Part shown: piece by piece, positions 1 through 10,838 of the stretch | How the letters are laid out: every line of letters begins with the position of its first letter | Position numbering within the stretch: the first letter of the stretch is position 1 | NCBI GenBank assembly: GCA_001552895.1 | Contig: KQ959663.1 | Coordinates: 37,531 to 101,530 of the forward strand | Length of the DNA: 64,000 nt | Source of the DNA: Tissierellia bacterium KA00581 | GTDB lineage: Bacteria > Bacillota > Clostridia > Tissierellales > Peptoniphilaceae | Reading direction: 5' to 3' | Notes under the pieces: generated by a model | The model's database searches: none | The model's input: the letters and a program-made list of their open reading frames with translations, nothing else | Told to the model about the DNA's origin: nothing | Program-made: the position numbers and the translations under genes

Positions 1-1112
1 TTTCTTACCTCATCTTTAAAAAGACTTCTCAATGGTTCTATTAGTTCTTTAAAATCAACAACATCAGGAAGTCCTCCTACGTTATGATGTGATTTTATAA
101 CTTTTGCATCTCCAAGGCCTGATTCGATTACGTCAGGGTATATTGTTCCTTGTGCAAGGTAATCAACTTGTCCAATTTTTTTAGCTTCATCTTCAAATAC
201 TCTTATAAATTCTTCTCCTATTGCCTTTCTTTTTTCTTCTGGATCAGTTATTGATTTTAGTTTTGATAAGAATCTTTTTTCTGCATTTACTCTTATAAAG
301 TTAACTTCTTGATTTTTAAATGCTTGTTCAACTTCATCGCCTTCATTTTTTCTCATAAGACCAGTATCTACAAATACACAAGTTAATTTATTTCCTATTG
401 CTTTTGAAAGTAAATATGCACAAACAGAAGAGTCAACTCCTCCTGAAAGTGCCAATAAAACTTTTTTATCTTTTACAGTATCTTTAATTTTATTTATTTG
501 TTCATTCATGAAATTTTGCATAGTCCAGTCACCTTTTGCCATACAAATATCATAAAGAAATGATTGTATAAGTTTATTTCCTTCTTGTGAATGATTTACT
601 TCTGGATGATATTGAACTGCATAAATTTTCTTTTCTTCATTTTCTATTGCAGCGTATGGACAAGTTGATGTATGTTGTATAAGATCAAATCCACAAGGAA
701 GTTTTTTAACTTGATCTTGATGACTCATCCAAACAATTGTTTCATTTTTCATGTTTTGTATAAGTTTAGAATCTTTATCTTTTATACAAAAAGTTTTTCC
801 AAATTCTTTCTTTTCTGCTTTTTCTACAACTGCTCCAAATGTTTTTGAAATTAATTGCATTCCATAACATAATCCAAGAATAGGAATACCTAAATCAAAA
901 ATTTCTTTATCGATATTGGGTGCATTATCATCATAAACACTATTAGGTCCTCCAGTAAAAATTATTCCAATTGGTTTTTTATTTTTTACTTCATCAAGTG
1001 CTTTGTAATATGGAACAACCTCACAATAAACATTTAAATCTCTTACCCTTCTTGCTATTAATTGATTATATTGCCCTCCAAAGTCAACTACAATGACTAA
1101 TTGATTTTTCAT
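1..1112 (-). CDS. guaA: GMP synthase (glutamine-hydrolysing), C-terminus cut by window edge
   Basis: GuaA converts XMP to GMP in purine synthesis, using ammonia from glutamine. The visible part, about 370 of the usual 510 residues, starts [23 protein letters not shown]. It holds the class I glutamine amidotransferase domain, with GLCYGMQ around the nucleophilic Cys and YHPEV with the catalytic His. The ATP-pyrophosphatase domain follows with its LSGGVDSS P-loop, then [11 protein letters not shown]. The start ATG at 1110-1112 sits behind GGAAGGAG. The dimerisation domain lies beyond base 1. Identity is certain; the 3' end is not visible. Confidence 0.97.
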   Translation of the reverse strand, partial: MKNQLVIVVDFGGQYNQLIARRVRDLNVYCEVVPYYKALDEVKNKKPIGIIFTGGPNSVYDDNAPNIDKEIFDLGIPILGLCYGMQLISKTFGAVVEKAEKKEFGKTFCIKDKDSKLIQNMKNETIVWMSHQDQVKKLPCGFDLIQHTSTCPYAAIENEEKKIYAVQYHPEVNHSQEGNKLIQSFLYDICMAKGDWTMQNFMNEQINKIKDTVKDKKVLLALSGGVDSSVCAYLLSKAIGNKLTCVFVDTGLMRKNEGDEVEQAFKNQEVNFIRVNAEKRFLSKLKSITDPEEKRKAIGEEFIRVFEDEAKKIGQVDYLAQGTIYPDVIESGLGDAKVIKSHHNVGGLPDVVDFKELIEPLRSLFKDEVR

Positions 1113-1144
1113 TAAATTCTCCTTCCTTTTCAATCAAAAATATT

Positions 1145-1170
1145 CTATAAATATTATATAATATTTATAG
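1145..1170. repeat. Perfect 26-bp AT-only palindrome upstream of guaA
   Basis: The 13-bp arms ctataaatattat / ataatatttatag are exactly complementary. The palindrome lies 33 bp upstream of the guaA start. It may be an operator or part of the promoter region; the sequence alone does not say which. Confidence 0.5.
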
Positions 1171-1193
1171 AAAAATTAAAAGTAAAATTAAAA

Positions 1194-1219
1194 AAAGTTA
1201 GGGAATTTTCCCTAACTTT
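1194..1219 (-). terminator. Intrinsic terminator of the secG-hppA unit
   Basis: Arms aaagttagggaa / ttccctaacttt with a 2-base gap form a GC-cored hairpin just past the hppA stop. On the minus strand it is followed by a T-rich run. Confidence 0.85.
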
Positions 1220-1236
1220 AATTTCAAAATAATTAA

Positions 1237-3246
1237 TTATTTAACTAACATTCCACCATAAGTTAAAATAACTTGAGCAAATACTAATGCTACAACTGTC
1301 ATTAACTTTATTAAGATATTTAATGATGGACCTGAAGTATCTTTGAAAGGATCTCCTACTGTATCTCCAACTACGGCAGCTTTATGAGGTTCTGAACCCT
1401 TTCCACCGTGATGTCCTTCTTCAATATATTTTTTAGCATTATCCCAAGCTCCACCTGAGTTTGACATAAATATAGCCATTAATACGCCTGTTACTAATGA
1501 TCCAGCAAGTAAACCACCTAATGCTTCAGCTCCGATTAATATTCCAACTACAACTGGAACAATTACAGCTAATAGACCAGGTACTATCATTTGTCTTAAA
1601 GCAGCTTTAGTAGAAATATCTACGCATTTTCTATAATCTGGTTTTCCAGTTCCTTCCATAATTCCAGGAATTGTTTTAAATTGATGTCTTACTTCTTGAA
1701 TCATATCATTTGCTGCATTTCCTACAGCTTCCATTGTTAAAGCTGAGAATAAGAAAGGAAGCATTCCTCCAATAAACATACCTGCAACTACTTGTGGTTT
1801 AGTAACATCTATTGATTTTAATCCTACAGCTTGTGTATAAGATGCAAAAAGAGCAAGTGCTGTTAAAGCTGCTGATCCAATTGCAAATCCTTTACCAATA
1901 GCTGCTGTAGTATTTCCAACAGCATCTAACTTATCTGTAATATTTCTAACTTCATTAGGTAATTCGCACATTTCAGCTATACCACCAGCATTATCTGCAA
2001 TTGGGCCATAAGCATCAACTGCTATAGTCATACCACAAGTTGAAAGCATTCCTATAGCTGCTATAGAGATACCATATAATCCTTGAGCAGCATTGTTAAA
2101 ACCATTAGATGCTATATATGATACTAAAATACCTATAGCTATTATTACGATTGGTCCTGTAGTTGATTTCATTCCAACAGCAAGTCCAGATATAATATTT
2201 GTTGATGGTCCTGTTTCTGATTCTTCTGCAATATGTTGAACTGGTTTTTTATCTCCTGAAGTGTAATATTCAGTAAATTGTGAAACTATTAATCCTACTA
2301 TAACACCTGAAATTGATGAAATAAATGCAGAAGTTGAACCTAAAATTTGTTTGCTTAAGAAAAATGCAACAATAATTGTCAATATAGAACTTACTATTGT
2401 TCCTGTATTTAAAGATTTTTGTGGATCTTTATCACCTTTAACACAGAAAAGTCCAATTATTGAACAAATTACTCCAGCAGTTGCTAATGCTAAAGCAAAT
2501 GCAACACCTTTTTCTCCAAATGCTAAAGCTCCAAGTGTAATACCAGAAAGAATTGATCCTACATAAGATTCAAAAAGGTCAGCTCCCATTCCTGCAACAT
2601 CACCAACATTATCACCAACATTATCAGCGATAACAGCAGGGTTTCTTGGATCATCTTCTGGAATACCAGCTTCTACTTTACCTACAAGGTCTGCTCCAAC
2701 ATCGGCTGCTTTAGTGTAAATACCACCACCAACTCTAGCAAAAAGAGCTATTGATGATGCACCAAAACTAAATCCTGTTACGATATTTGGATCATCAAAA
2801 ATAAAGTATGCAATACTCATTCCTAAAATTCCTAAACCTACTACTGAAAGACCCATAACAGCTCCACCAGAAAATGCAGTTTGAAGTGCTTTTCCCATTC
2901 CTGATTCTTTAGCTGCATTTGCAGTTCTTACATTTGCTTTAGTAGCAGCTCTCATACCAAAGTATCCAGCTAAAATAGAACATATTGCTCCAGCTAAAAA
3001 GCAAACAGCTGTTTGAATGTTAATAGCAACAGCTAAGATAATTGCTAAAACCACAACGAAAATTCCAAGTGATTTGTATTCACGTACTAAAAATGCCATT
3101 GCTCCTTCTTCTATGTAGCCTGATATTTCTTTCATTCTATCATTACCAGGAGCTACTTTTGTAATGCTTAAATATTTAATATAAGCAAAAACTAATGCAA
3201 TAATACCAATAATTATTGCACTATAAAAAATTAAATTAGTTTTCAT
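1237..3246 (-). CDS. hppA: Membrane-bound ion-translocating pyrophosphatase, K+-dependent type
   Basis: This integral membrane enzyme hydrolyses PPi to pump H+ or Na+ across the membrane, recovering energy from biosynthesis. The 669-residue protein is normal length with about 16 membrane segments. It carries the PPi/Mg motifs [11 protein letters not shown] and DNVGDNVGD and the C-terminal [14 protein letters not shown]. The stretch [18 protein letters not shown] has Ala and Gly where K+-independent enzymes have Lys and Thr, so K+ dependence is inferred. H+ versus Na+ pumping cannot be decided here. The ATG at 3246 has a GGAGG at 9-base spacing; an ATG 6 bases upstream is too close to it. It follows secG by 22 bases with no terminator between, so the two probably share a transcript. 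Confidence 0.97.
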   Translation of the reverse strand: MKTNLIFYSAIIIGIIALVFAYIKYLSITKVAPGNDRMKEISGYIEEGAMAFLVREYKSLGIFVVVLAIILAVAINIQTAVCFLAGAICSILAGYFGMRAATKANVRTANAAKESGMGKALQTAFSGGAVMGLSVVGLGILGMSIAYFIFDDPNIVTGFSFGASSIALFARVGGGIYTKAADVGADLVGKVEAGIPEDDPRNPAVIADNVGDNVGDVAGMGADLFESYVGSILSGITLGALAFGEKGVAFALALATAGVICSIIGLFCVKGDKDPQKSLNTGTIVSSILTIIVAFFLSKQILGSTSAFISSISGVIVGLIVSQFTEYYTSGDKKPVQHIAEESETGPSTNIISGLAVGMKSTTGPIVIIAIGILVSYIASNGFNNAAQGLYGISIAAIGMLSTCGMTIAVDAYGPIADNAGGIAEMCELPNEVRNITDKLDAVGNTTAAIGKGFAIGSAALTALALFASYTQAVGLKSIDVTKPQVVAGMFIGGMLPFLFSALTMEAVGNAANDMIQEVRHQFKTIPGIMEGTGKPDYRKCVDISTKAALRQMIVPGLLAVIVPVVVGILIGAEALGGLLAGSLVTGVLMAIFMSNSGGAWDNAKKYIEEGHHGGKGSEPHKAAVVGDTVGDPFKDTSGPSLNILIKLMTVVALVFAQVILTYGGMLVK

Positions 3247-3268
3247 TAACATATTCCTCCTAAAATTT

Positions 3269-3493
3269 TTATTTAATTACTGCTAATACAATAGCTGCAA
3301 CAAAAAACACAATTGACGATATAATAGTTATTTGACTTAAATATGCTTCTCTAGTCTTTTTTCCACCTTTACCTGCAATATTTGTTTCACCTGTAAGTGA
3401 AGCAATTCCTTCTGATTTTGATTCTTGCATAAGAACTGCAATAATTATTGAAAGACTTGCTAGTAACAAAATTACTTCAAGAAAAATCTTCAT
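3269..3493 (-). CDS. secG: Protein translocase subunit SecG
   Basis: SecG is the small accessory subunit of the SecYEG export channel. The 74-residue protein has two membrane helices around a Gly-rich cytoplasmic loop ([13 protein letters not shown], then [16 protein letters not shown]), which is the SecG pattern. The ATG at 3493 follows GGAGGTG; a longer upstream reading would run through the promoter and ribosome binding site. It is first in the secG-hppA unit and has a clear promoter at 3531-3559. Small size limits certainty slightly. Confidence 0.9.
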   Translation of the reverse strand: MKIFLEVILLLASLSIIIAVLMQESKSEGIASLTGETNIAGKGGKKTREAYLSQITIISSIVFFVAAIVLAVIK

Positions 3494-3530
3494 TATACAC
3501 CTCCGTAATTTTATAATTGTTTTACAATTT

Positions 3531-3559
3531 ATGATAACATATTTGTAGATAAAAATCAA
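3531..3559 (-). promoter_or_regulatory. secG promoter
   Basis: Minus-strand TTGATT (3554-3559), a 17-bp spacer and TATCAT (3531-3536), 38 bp before the secG ATG. Confidence 0.75.
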
Positions 3560-3572
3560 CTTAATTTATTAA

Positions 3573-3622
3573 AAATACTGACCTTTTAATTTTCTAACTA
3601 AATAATTTTAAGGTCAGTATTT
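3573..3622 (-). terminator. leuS terminator
   Basis: Perfect 13-bp arms aaatactgacctt / aaggtcagtattt lie just past the leuS stop. On the minus strand a TTTTTA run follows. Confidence 0.85.
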
Positions 3623-3636
3623 ATTTTTGATTTACA

Positions 3637-6048
3637 TTATTTTACAACTATATTGCAAATTTTTCCTGGAATAAAAATTTCTTTTACAATATTTTTTCCA
3701 CTTATAAATTTTTTTATATTTTCATTTTCATAAATATCTTCTTTAATTTCATCGAATTTTGCATCTTTTGCTATATTTATAGTAGCTCTAACTTTTCCAT
3801 TTATTTGTATTGGCATTTCTATTTGTGTGTCAATTATTTTTTCTTCATCATATTGTGGCCATGATTGATTAAAAATATATCCTTTAAAATTCATCTCTTG
3901 CCACATTTCTTCTGTTATATGTGGACAAACAGGATTTAATAATATTAAAAATACCTCTAAATCTTTTCTAGTTATTTTACCATGTGCATAAAATTCATTT
4001 AATAAAGTCATCATTTGTGCAATTGCTGTATTAAATTTTAAATTTTCAAAATCTTCTGAAACTTTTTTTATTGTTTTATTAATTGATTTTTCTAAACTTT
4101 TTGTAAATTCATTTGAAGAATCTGTAATTTGTTGTAATTTCCAAACTCTTTCTAGAAATTTTCTACAACCATTTATTCCACCATCAGACCAAGAAGCACT
4201 TCTTTCAAAATCTCCAAGAAACATTTCATAACATCTTAAAGCATCTGCTCCATACTTGTCAACCATTTCATCTGGATTTATAACATTGCCTCTTGATTTT
4301 GACATTTTTTCTCCGTTTTCTCCAAGAATCATTCCGTGAGATGTTCTCTTTAAGTAAGGTTCTTTTGTCTTTACAACTCCTAAATCATATAAAAATTTAT
4401 GCCAAAATCTTGAATATAATAAATGAAGTGTTGTATGTTCCATTCCACCATTATACCAATCAACTTGTCCAAAATAATCTAAAGCTTTTTGACTTGCGAT
4501 TTGTTCTTTATTGTGTGGATCCATATATCTTAAATAATACCATGAAGAGCCTGCCCATTGTGGCATTGTATCTGTTTCTCTTTTTGCATCTTTACCACAT
4601 TTAGGACATTTACAATTAACAAAACTATCTATTTTTGAAAGAGGAGATTCTCCTGTTTCTGTAGGTTCAAAAGATTTAAGCTCTGGTAATTTAAGAGGAA
4701 GTTCTTTTTCTCCAATAGAAACCCAACCGCAATCATCACAATGAACTAAAGGTATAGGTTCTCCCCAATATCTTTGTCTTGAAAATACCCAATCTCTAAG
4801 TTTAAAATTAGTCTTTTTATTTCCTATACCAAGTTTTGATAGATATTCAAATATGCTTTCCTTTGCTTCTTTTACAGAAAGTCCATTTAAAAAATCAGAA
4901 TTTACCATAATGCCATCATTTGTATTTGTGTATGCTTTTTCATTTACATTTTCTCCACCACTTACAACTTCAATAATTTCCAATCCAAATTTTTTAGCAA
5001 AATCAAAATCTCTACTATCATGTGCAGGAACTGCCATTATAGCTCCACTTCCATAAGTCATTAATACATAATCTGAAATAAAAATAGGAATTTCTTTTTT
5101 GCTACATGGATTGATAGCACTAAGACCTTCTATTTTTACACCAGTTTTTTCCTTATTAATTTCAGTTCTTTCAAATTCAGATTTTTTTTGTACTTCTAGA
5201 ATATAATTTTCTACTTCTTTTATATTTTTTATTTTGCTATAATATTTTTTTATAAGTGGATGTTCTGGAGAAATAACCATATATGTAGCTCCAAAAATAG
5301 TATCTGCTCTTGTAGTATAAACTAATATATTGTCGTCAATATCTTTTAGTTTAAACTTAATTTCCATACCATAGCTTCTACCTATCCAGTTTATTTGTTG
5401 AGTTTTAATTCTATCTGTATAATTAACTTCCTTAAGGTCATCGATTAATCTATCTGCATATGCTGTTATTTTAAGCATCCATTGATTTTTTACTTTATGT
5501 ATAACCTCACTGCCACATCTTTCACATCTTCCACCAACTACTTCTTCATTAGAAAGTCCAACTTTACAAGAAGTACAAAAATTAATCGGCATTTCCATTT
5601 TATATGCTAATCCCTTTTCAAACATCTTCATAAAAATCCATTGAGTCCATTTGTAATAGTCTGGATCTGTAGTATTTATTTCTCTATCCCAATCAAAAGA
5701 AAATCCTATACTCTTTAATTGCTTTTTAAAATTTTTAATATTTATTTTTGTTACTTCTTCAGGATGTATTTTATTTTTCATTGCATAATTTTCTGTAGGT
5801 AATCCAAAAGCATCCCATCCCATTGTAAACAAGACATTTTCACCTTGTAATCTTCTTTTTCTACTTACTATATCCATCGCTGTATATGGTCTTGGATGAC
5901 CTACATGAAGACCTTGACCAGATGGATATGGAAATTCTATTAGTGCATAGAATTTTTTTCTATCGTCAATTTCACATTTAAATGCTTTTTTTTCATCCCA
6001 TAAATCTTGCCACTTCTTTTCGATTTTTTTAGGATCATAATTTTTCAT
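3637..6048 (-). CDS. leuS: Leucyl-tRNA synthetase
   Basis: LeuS charges tRNA-Leu. The 803-residue class I synthetase has HIGH as HVGHPRPY near residue 47 and KMSKS as EKMSKSRGN near residue 570. It has a zinc-type cysteine cluster ([13 protein letters not shown] and CERCGSEV), and a CP1 editing domain with [14 protein letters not shown] and [16 protein letters not shown] second Cys cluster (CDDCGW, CKCPKCG) is also present. Length matches bacterial LeuRS. The gene stands alone behind a T-box leader and promoter and ends at a strong terminator. Confidence 0.98.
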   Translation of the reverse strand: MKNYDPKKIEKKWQDLWDEKKAFKCEIDDRKKFYALIEFPYPSGQGLHVGHPRPYTAMDIVSRKRRLQGENVLFTMGWDAFGLPTENYAMKNKIHPEEVTKINIKNFKKQLKSIGFSFDWDREINTTDPDYYKWTQWIFMKMFEKGLAYKMEMPINFCTSCKVGLSNEEVVGGRCERCGSEVIHKVKNQWMLKITAYADRLIDDLKEVNYTDRIKTQQINWIGRSYGMEIKFKLKDIDDNILVYTTRADTIFGATYMVISPEHPLIKKYYSKIKNIKEVENYILEVQKKSEFERTEINKEKTGVKIEGLSAINPCSKKEIPIFISDYVLMTYGSGAIMAVPAHDSRDFDFAKKFGLEIIEVVSGGENVNEKAYTNTNDGIMVNSDFLNGLSVKEAKESIFEYLSKLGIGNKKTNFKLRDWVFSRQRYWGEPIPLVHCDDCGWVSIGEKELPLKLPELKSFEPTETGESPLSKIDSFVNCKCPKCGKDAKRETDTMPQWAGSSWYYLRYMDPHNKEQIASQKALDYFGQVDWYNGGMEHTTLHLLYSRFWHKFLYDLGVVKTKEPYLKRTSHGMILGENGEKMSKSRGNVINPDEMVDKYGADALRCYEMFLGDFERSASWSDGGINGCRKFLERVWKLQQITDSSNEFTKSLEKSINKTIKKVSEDFENLKFNTAIAQMMTLLNEFYAHGKITRKDLEVFLILLNPVCPHITEEMWQEMNFKGYIFNQSWPQYDEEKIIDTQIEMPIQINGKVRATINIAKDAKFDEIKEDIYENENIKKFISGKNIVKEIFIPGKICNIVVK

Positions 6049-6085
6049 AAATATTCCTCCTTTTTATAAATATATAAAATAAAAA

Positions 6086-6300
6086 AACTTTCATCTCTTA
6101 AGAGACGAAAGTTAAATTTTTCCGCGGTACCACTCTAGTTAGTATTAACTCACTTTAAAATTATAACGTAATCAACGGCAAATGCATTTCATAAACAAGT
6201 TCAATATATCAAAATACTATTTTTCACCAAACAACAGCTCTCTAAAATTTCAATAATATTTACTACTTTTAATCATAAATTTAATAAATATATAAATTAC
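6086..6300 (-). promoter_or_regulatory. T-box riboswitch, leucine-specific, upstream of leuS
   Basis: Read on the minus strand, the leader holds the stem I landmark AGAGAGCTG...GGTGAAAAATAG. A specifier CUU (Leu) follows GAA at 6197-6199. The T-box AGAGTGGTACCGCGG is at 6122-6136, and the terminator AACTTTCGTCTCTT/AAGAGATGAAAGTT plus T7 is at 6086-6113. UGGU pairs with an NCCA end whose discriminator is A, as in tRNA-Leu. Uncharged tRNA-Leu should favour the antiterminator and leuS expression. The outer boundary is approximate. Confidence 0.93.
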
Positions 6301-6307
6301 AATAGAT

Positions 6308-6336
6308 ATGATAACATATAAAAAAATTTTTTTCAA
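6308..6336 (-). promoter_or_regulatory. leuS promoter
   Basis: TTGAAA (6331-6336), a 17-bp spacer and TATCAT (6308-6313) on the minus strand, immediately ahead of the T-box leader. Between here and the MATE stop at 6427 I see only AT-rich spacer. Confidence 0.75.
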
Positions 6337-6426
6337 GTATTTTATATAAAATTAAAACATAATATTAGAATTCCCAATAAAATATTTTTTAATTAATATA
6401 TAATTGACTTACTATATTAAAAAAAA

Positions 6427-7779
6427 TCAAAGATTAAACTCAAACTGTTTAACAAATTTTTTAAAGAAAATATAATTTAACATTCCCTTTAAAAAAGTAC
6501 AAAAAGATATAACAAACCAAATATAATCTACAGTTAATCCTAATGAATAGGCTAAAAAAGCAAGCGGTATTCTTAAAGCATTACATATTGTGCTTATTAT
6601 TGTTGGAGTTTTTGTGTTTTTAAGTCCATTAAACATTCCTGAAATTCCTATTTCTAAAGATAAAAATATCTCTGAAAAAGCTAATATTTTTAAATAGCTT
6701 ATTGCATCTTTAATTGTTTGTATATTATCACTTTTTACAAAAAGATTAATTATATATGTTGATGAAAAAAACAAAAATAGCATACAAAAAATACCTATAG
6801 ATAGTATTATTCTAAGACCTTTTTTATAGCCTTGTATTATGTTTTTATAATTTTTTGCTCCATAGTTTTGACTTACAAATGTACAAAGAGCAATAGAAAA
6901 TCCTTCAACACTCATCCAATTTATAGCTTCTATCTGTACTGCAACATTTTCTGCAGCAACCGCACTTTGCCCATAATTTGCAATTATTCTTAATAATATT
7001 GTAGATATAAAAATAAATATAAAAGATTTAAAAGCAATTGGAACTCCTAATTTTATAACCTCTTTAGAAATTGATATACTAAAATTAGAAAATAAGTTTA
7101 ATCCCTTTAAAATTTTTTTATTAAAAAAAGAGAATATTAAAAATATAACCGTAACTACAAACTGAGAAAAAACTGTTGCAATAGCAGCTCCCTCAACTCC
7201 AAAACTAAAAAAACCAAAATATCCATAAATTAAGATAGGATCTAAAATTATATTTAAAAAAAGTCCTATTGAATTAGCTATAAATGGTATTTTACTATTA
7301 GCAGAGCCATTAAAAATCCCAGAAAAAATTGGATTTAAAAAGACAAATGGAAGTCCTAGTATTACTATTTTTAAATATTTTATAGCATTATTTATGACTA
7401 AATCATTTTTTATATTAAAAAATTTTACTATTTCAATTCTAAGAAAATAAAATATACATCCTAAAATAAAAGCAAGAAAAAGTCCTATTGTAATTGAACT
7501 TGCGATATATATTTTAAACTGTTTATCATCTTTTGCCCCAATACTATAGGAAACTCCAATTTCTATACCTGTTTTTGGAATAAGTACTACAGATTCTGCA
7601 AACCAAACTATAAAAGATACTATACCAACTGCAACGATTGCCTCTGTTCCAAGTTTTCCAACCCAAAAAGTGTCCATCAAAGTATAAGACATTTGAATAA
7701 ATGATGTACACATTATAGGAAGAGATAAGATTATTAAATTTCTATATATTCTGTTATCTAATAAATTTATTTTCTGCAT
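6427..7779 (-). CDS. MATE family multidrug/Na+ antiporter
   Basis: This 450-residue polytopic membrane protein has about 12 helices. The MATE signature near the start includes LPIMCTSFIQMSYTLMDTFWVGKLG, and the internal duplication repeats near residue 240 with GVPIAFKSF. Family members export cationic drugs or metabolites using Na+ or H+ gradients; the substrate here is unknown. It starts 9 bases after the hslO stop behind AAGGTGA, so it is likely translated from the hslO transcript. It is not closely similar to the other MATE protein at 28068-29432. Confidence 0.9.
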   Translation of the reverse strand: MQKINLLDNRIYRNLIILSLPIMCTSFIQMSYTLMDTFWVGKLGTEAIVAVGIVSFIVWFAESVVLIPKTGIEIGVSYSIGAKDDKQFKIYIASSITIGLFLAFILGCIFYFLRIEIVKFFNIKNDLVINNAIKYLKIVILGLPFVFLNPIFSGIFNGSANSKIPFIANSIGLFLNIILDPILIYGYFGFFSFGVEGAAIATVFSQFVVTVIFLIFSFFNKKILKGLNLFSNFSISISKEVIKLGVPIAFKSFIFIFISTILLRIIANYGQSAVAAENVAVQIEAINWMSVEGFSIALCTFVSQNYGAKNYKNIIQGYKKGLRIILSIGIFCMLFLFFSSTYIINLFVKSDNIQTIKDAISYLKILAFSEIFLSLEIGISGMFNGLKNTKTPTIISTICNALRIPLAFLAYSLGLTVDYIWFVISFCTFLKGMLNYIFFKKFVKQFEFNL

Positions 7780-7787
7780 TTTTCACC

Positions 7788-8678
7788 TTATTTTTTCAAT
7801 TTTTTTAAAATATTTTTTATTTCTTCAATGCTTCGTTTATATTTTTTAGAGCAAAAATTACATGAAATTTCAATTTCTTTGCCTTCTTTAATTATGTCAT
7901 CAAGTTCTTTTTTTCCTAAATTTAATAACATATTATCTATTTTTTCATCACTACAACTACATTTGTAATGTATTATTTTTTCTTCTGTAACCTTTATTTT
8001 AAAAATCTTTAGTATTGAAGATATATAATCATAAAAAGAATTTTCTTTAAAATCTCCTTTTATATAATTTTCTAATTCTTCTTTAAACATATCTGAATAT
8101 ATTTTAAATTGAGAGATATCTTTTTTAGTATAATCTGGCAATAACTCAATCATATATCCAAATGATAAAAAACTATCTTTTAAAATCTTTACATCTAAAA
8201 AAACGGATGTATTCGTTTGATTAGATGAGCTAAAGTAATTACTAAAATCTTCACTTAAATTTTTTGAAGTTATATTTGTTTTACCTATATATGGATTTTT
8301 AAGACCTAAGTCTTTAGTTATTACTAAAATTCCACTATCTCCAATAAAATCTTTTGAAGTTTCATTATTTTTATATATTTTATCATATTCAGTTATATCT
8401 TTATTTTCTAAATATCCAGTTATAAATGATTCATTATATAACTTTGATATTATAAGACCACATTTGCCATTTGTTTTTAATTTAATGTCAATACTATCAT
8501 CTTTTGTATTTAAATCAGAATATAAAAGTGCATTCATAGTCAAAACTTTTCCCATTTCAACTGTTGTTGCTACAGAAGGCTTTTGTAATTTATTAAAATC
8601 TTTTACCAAATCATCTGTAAATGCGAAAAAAAATCTCATAGATTTACATTCATCAATACATCTTAATATTTTTGCCAT
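7788..8678 (-). CDS. hslO: Redox-regulated chaperone Hsp33
   Basis: Hsp33 is a cytoplasmic holdase that unfolds and activates when its zinc-bound cysteines are oxidised. The 296-residue protein has the family N-terminus with the RFFFAFTDDLV region. At its C-terminus is the zinc-switch quartet CSC (near residue 235) and CNFC (near residue 273), with the CxC and CxxC spacing typical of the family. The ATG follows TAGGAGG. It probably heads a two-gene unit with the MATE exporter. Confidence 0.95.
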   Translation of the reverse strand: MAKILRCIDECKSMRFFFAFTDDLVKDFNKLQKPSVATTVEMGKVLTMNALLYSDLNTKDDSIDIKLKTNGKCGLIISKLYNESFITGYLENKDITEYDKIYKNNETSKDFIGDSGILVITKDLGLKNPYIGKTNITSKNLSEDFSNYFSSSNQTNTSVFLDVKILKDSFLSFGYMIELLPDYTKKDISQFKIYSDMFKEELENYIKGDFKENSFYDYISSILKIFKIKVTEEKIIHYKCSCSDEKIDNMLLNLGKKELDDIIKEGKEIEISCNFCSKKYKRSIEEIKNILKKLKK

Positions 8679-8697
8679 AAATTCCTCCTAACTTTAA

Positions 8698-8722
8698 AAA
8701 TCCCCTATAATATAGGGGATTT
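8698..8722 (-). terminator. Terminator of the cold-shock gene
   Basis: Inverted repeat aaatcccctata / tataggggattt just past the csp stop, with T residues following on the minus strand. Confidence 0.85.
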
Positions 8723-8740
8723 AACTTCCAATAATCATAA

Positions 8741-8941
8741 TTATAATTTAACTACATTAGAAGCTTGAGGACCTTTAGCTCCGTCTACTATTTCAAATTC
8801 GACAGCTTGTCCTTCATCTAAAGTTCTAAATTCACCAGTTTCTTCTAATGCTGAATAATGTACAAATACATCATCTCCACTTTCAGTAGAAATAAATCCA
8901 AATCCTTTAGTTGAGTTGAACCATTTTACAGTTCCTTTCAT
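8741..8941 (-). CDS. csp: Cold-shock domain protein (CspA family)
   Basis: This 66-residue single-domain RNA/ssDNA-binding protein has both nucleic-acid motifs: KGFGFI near residue 13 and VFVHYSA near residue 26. Such proteins act as RNA chaperones. The ATG at 8941 (MKGTVKWFN) has GGAGG at good spacing; a TTG 15 bases upstream lies inside that ribosome binding site and is rejected. The gene is monocistronic, with its own promoter, a 5' UTR of about 45 nt and a terminator. Confidence 0.97.
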   Translation of the reverse strand: MKGTVKWFNSTKGFGFISTESGDDVFVHYSALEETGEFRTLDEGQAVEFEIVDGAKGPQASNVVKL

Positions 8942-8993
8942 CGCTTTTTCCTCCAATACTTGGAAAATTTATAATACATAATATTACTCTAAT

Positions 8994-9022
8994 AGTATAA
9001 CATAATTAAAATAATAAATCAA
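8994..9022 (-). promoter_or_regulatory. csp promoter
   Basis: TTGATT (9017-9022), a 17-bp spacer and TATACT (8994-8999) on the minus strand. Confidence 0.75.
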
Positions 9023-9066
9023 TATAAAAATGTTAAAATGTTTCTTTATTTTATTTTATTTACATC

Positions 9067-10560
9067 TTAATCATACTTTAAAATTGCTTTTTTCTTTAAA
9101 ATAAATATAAGAATTAGTAATACAATAACTCCTATAGGAAAAGCAATTAAATCTATTCCTATAATTCCTGCAACTAAAAAACCTACTATTGTTGAAATTC
9201 CACAAATAATTGCATATGGAAGTTGTGTTGAAACGTGAATTAAATGATTACAATTTGCTCCAGCTGATGAAAGAATAGTTGTATCAGAAATTGGTGAACA
9301 ATGATCTCCAAAAACTGAACCGGAAAAGATTGAAGCTAGTACTATGTTCAAATAACTCAAAGTATTAGTATGAACAAGTATAGGTACAATAATTGGAATT
9401 AAAATTCCAAAAGTTCCCCATGCAGTTCCAGTTGAAAAAGATAAAAATGATGAAACTATGAAAATTATGCTTGGAAAAATCCACATCGGAATTGTATAAG
9501 TAGTTAATACACTCGCTATAAAACTTCCTGTATTTAAATATTTTTCACTTGTTATTCCTCCAATTGTCCAAGCTAAAATCAAAATAACAATAGGTGTAAT
9601 CATAGTTTTCATTCCTTCTATTAAGCCGTCCATAAAATCTTTAAATTTTATAAGTTTTCTTGGAATGTATAAAACAAAAGCTACAATCAAAGAAAATATA
9701 GCAGCAACAACTAAAGACATATTAACATTACTATTACCGAAAGCATAACTCATAGCAACATTTTTTGAAAAATATCCACCTGTTCTAAGCATCATCAAAA
9801 GAGTAACTACAATAAGTGTTAATATTGGTAAAACTAAATCAATAACTTTTCCATTTTCTGAATATGTATATCCAACATTTTCGTTTTTTAATTCTAAAGA
9901 AGTATCGTTAATTTCATATTTTTCCATAGAACAAATTTCATGCTTTGAAAAACAGAAATAGAAAAGTGAAAATATTGTAAGTAATGCATATAGATTAAGT
10001 GGTATTGTATTTACAAAAACTTTCATAGGATTGTCTATACCACTATCTCCTATTATTGCTACAACAGATGCTGCCCAACTTGAAATAGGTGCAAGAATGC
10101 AAACAGGTGCTGCTGATGAATCAATTATTTGTGCAAGTTTTGCTCTTGAAACTTTATTTTCGTCCATTATAGGTTTCATTACAGCTCCAACAGTCAAACA
10201 ATTAAAATAATCATCAATAAAGATAAGCATACCTAAAATTGTTCCTGCAAGTTTTGCTGTGGTTTTATTTTTTATATGTTTTTTTGCCCATTTTCCATAG
10301 GCAAATGAACCTCCAGCCATATTCATAACCATTACAAGAGAACCTAAAAGTGCTAAAAATATAAGCATAAGGCTATTATCGCCAAGCTTTTTTGACATTA
10401 GTTTTATAATTTCTTCTAATGCTACTAAAATATTTCCTCCTGTAAAAATAACTCCACCAACTATAATTCCTAAAAACAACGAAGTAATAACTTCTTTTGT
10501 TAAAAGAGCAAGAACTATTGCTATAATTGGTGGTAAAATAGATAAAATTCCATAACTCAT
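9067..10560 (-). CDS. NhaC-family Na+/H+ or organic-acid antiporter
   Basis: This 497-residue protein has about 12 membrane helices, in the NhaC branch of the ion-transporter superfamily. Visible family features are the N-terminal LPPIIAIVLALLTKEV, the DDYFNCLTVG element near residue 140, SSWAASVVA, and the C-terminal FGDHCSPISDTTILSSAGA. The D-H-C-S-P-I-S-D-T motif is conserved in NhaC-like exchangers. Substrate could be Na+/H+ or malate/lactate. The ATG at 10560 follows GGAGG; an upstream TTG overlaps the ribosome binding site. The gene stands alone behind its own promoter. Confidence 0.9.
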   Translation of the reverse strand: MSYGILSILPPIIAIVLALLTKEVITSLFLGIIVGGVIFTGGNILVALEEIIKLMSKKLGDNSLMLIFLALLGSLVMVMNMAGGSFAYGKWAKKHIKNKTTAKLAGTILGMLIFIDDYFNCLTVGAVMKPIMDENKVSRAKLAQIIDSSAAPVCILAPISSWAASVVAIIGDSGIDNPMKVFVNTIPLNLYALLTIFSLFYFCFSKHEICSMEKYEINDTSLELKNENVGYTYSENGKVIDLVLPILTLIVVTLLMMLRTGGYFSKNVAMSYAFGNSNVNMSLVVAAIFSLIVAFVLYIPRKLIKFKDFMDGLIEGMKTMITPIVILILAWTIGGITSEKYLNTGSFIASVLTTYTIPMWIFPSIIFIVSSFLSFSTGTAWGTFGILIPIIVPILVHTNTLSYLNIVLASIFSGSVFGDHCSPISDTTILSSAGANCNHLIHVSTQLPYAIICGISTIVGFLVAGIIGIDLIAFPIGVIVLLILIFILKKKAILKYD

Positions 10561-10594
10561 ATTAAATTCCTCCAATAAAAAAATAACTTTCTAT

Positions 10595-10623
10595 AGTATA
10601 CCACTTTGTTTAAATAAATTCAA
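10595..10623 (-). promoter_or_regulatory. nhaC-like gene promoter
   Basis: TTGAAT (10618-10623), a 17-bp spacer and TATACT (10595-10600), divergent from ohyA. Confidence 0.75.
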
Positions 10624-10786
10624 TACATTTTACTACAAAATAATTATATTTCAAAAAAAATCAATATTATATAAAAAAATAAAGTTATAAAAAAATAAAT
10701 TGTAATTTTTTTAAGATATTTTTATATTTATTTTACTTCCTAATATAAAAAATATGGGTATATATTTTTTATAAAGGATTTTGGCT

Positions 10787-10814
10787 GATGATTTTAAACA
10801 AAATAAAAATCATC
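10787..10814. promoter_or_regulatory. Dyad in the ohyA 5' region
   Basis: The 9-bp arms gatgatttt / aaaatcatc sit 25 bp upstream of the ohyA ATG and just before its AAGGAG site. It could be an operator or an mRNA hairpin affecting translation. No clear -35/-10 pair could be fixed for ohyA. Confidence 0.4.
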
Positions 10815-10838
10815 TTAACAATAAGGAGATGAATTATA

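Noticed and set aside
2351..2566. Plus-strand open frame inside hppA
   Set aside because: It lies antisense to a strongly conserved pyrophosphatase gene and has no ribosome binding site. The same applies to open frames opposite leuS, polC, floA and others.
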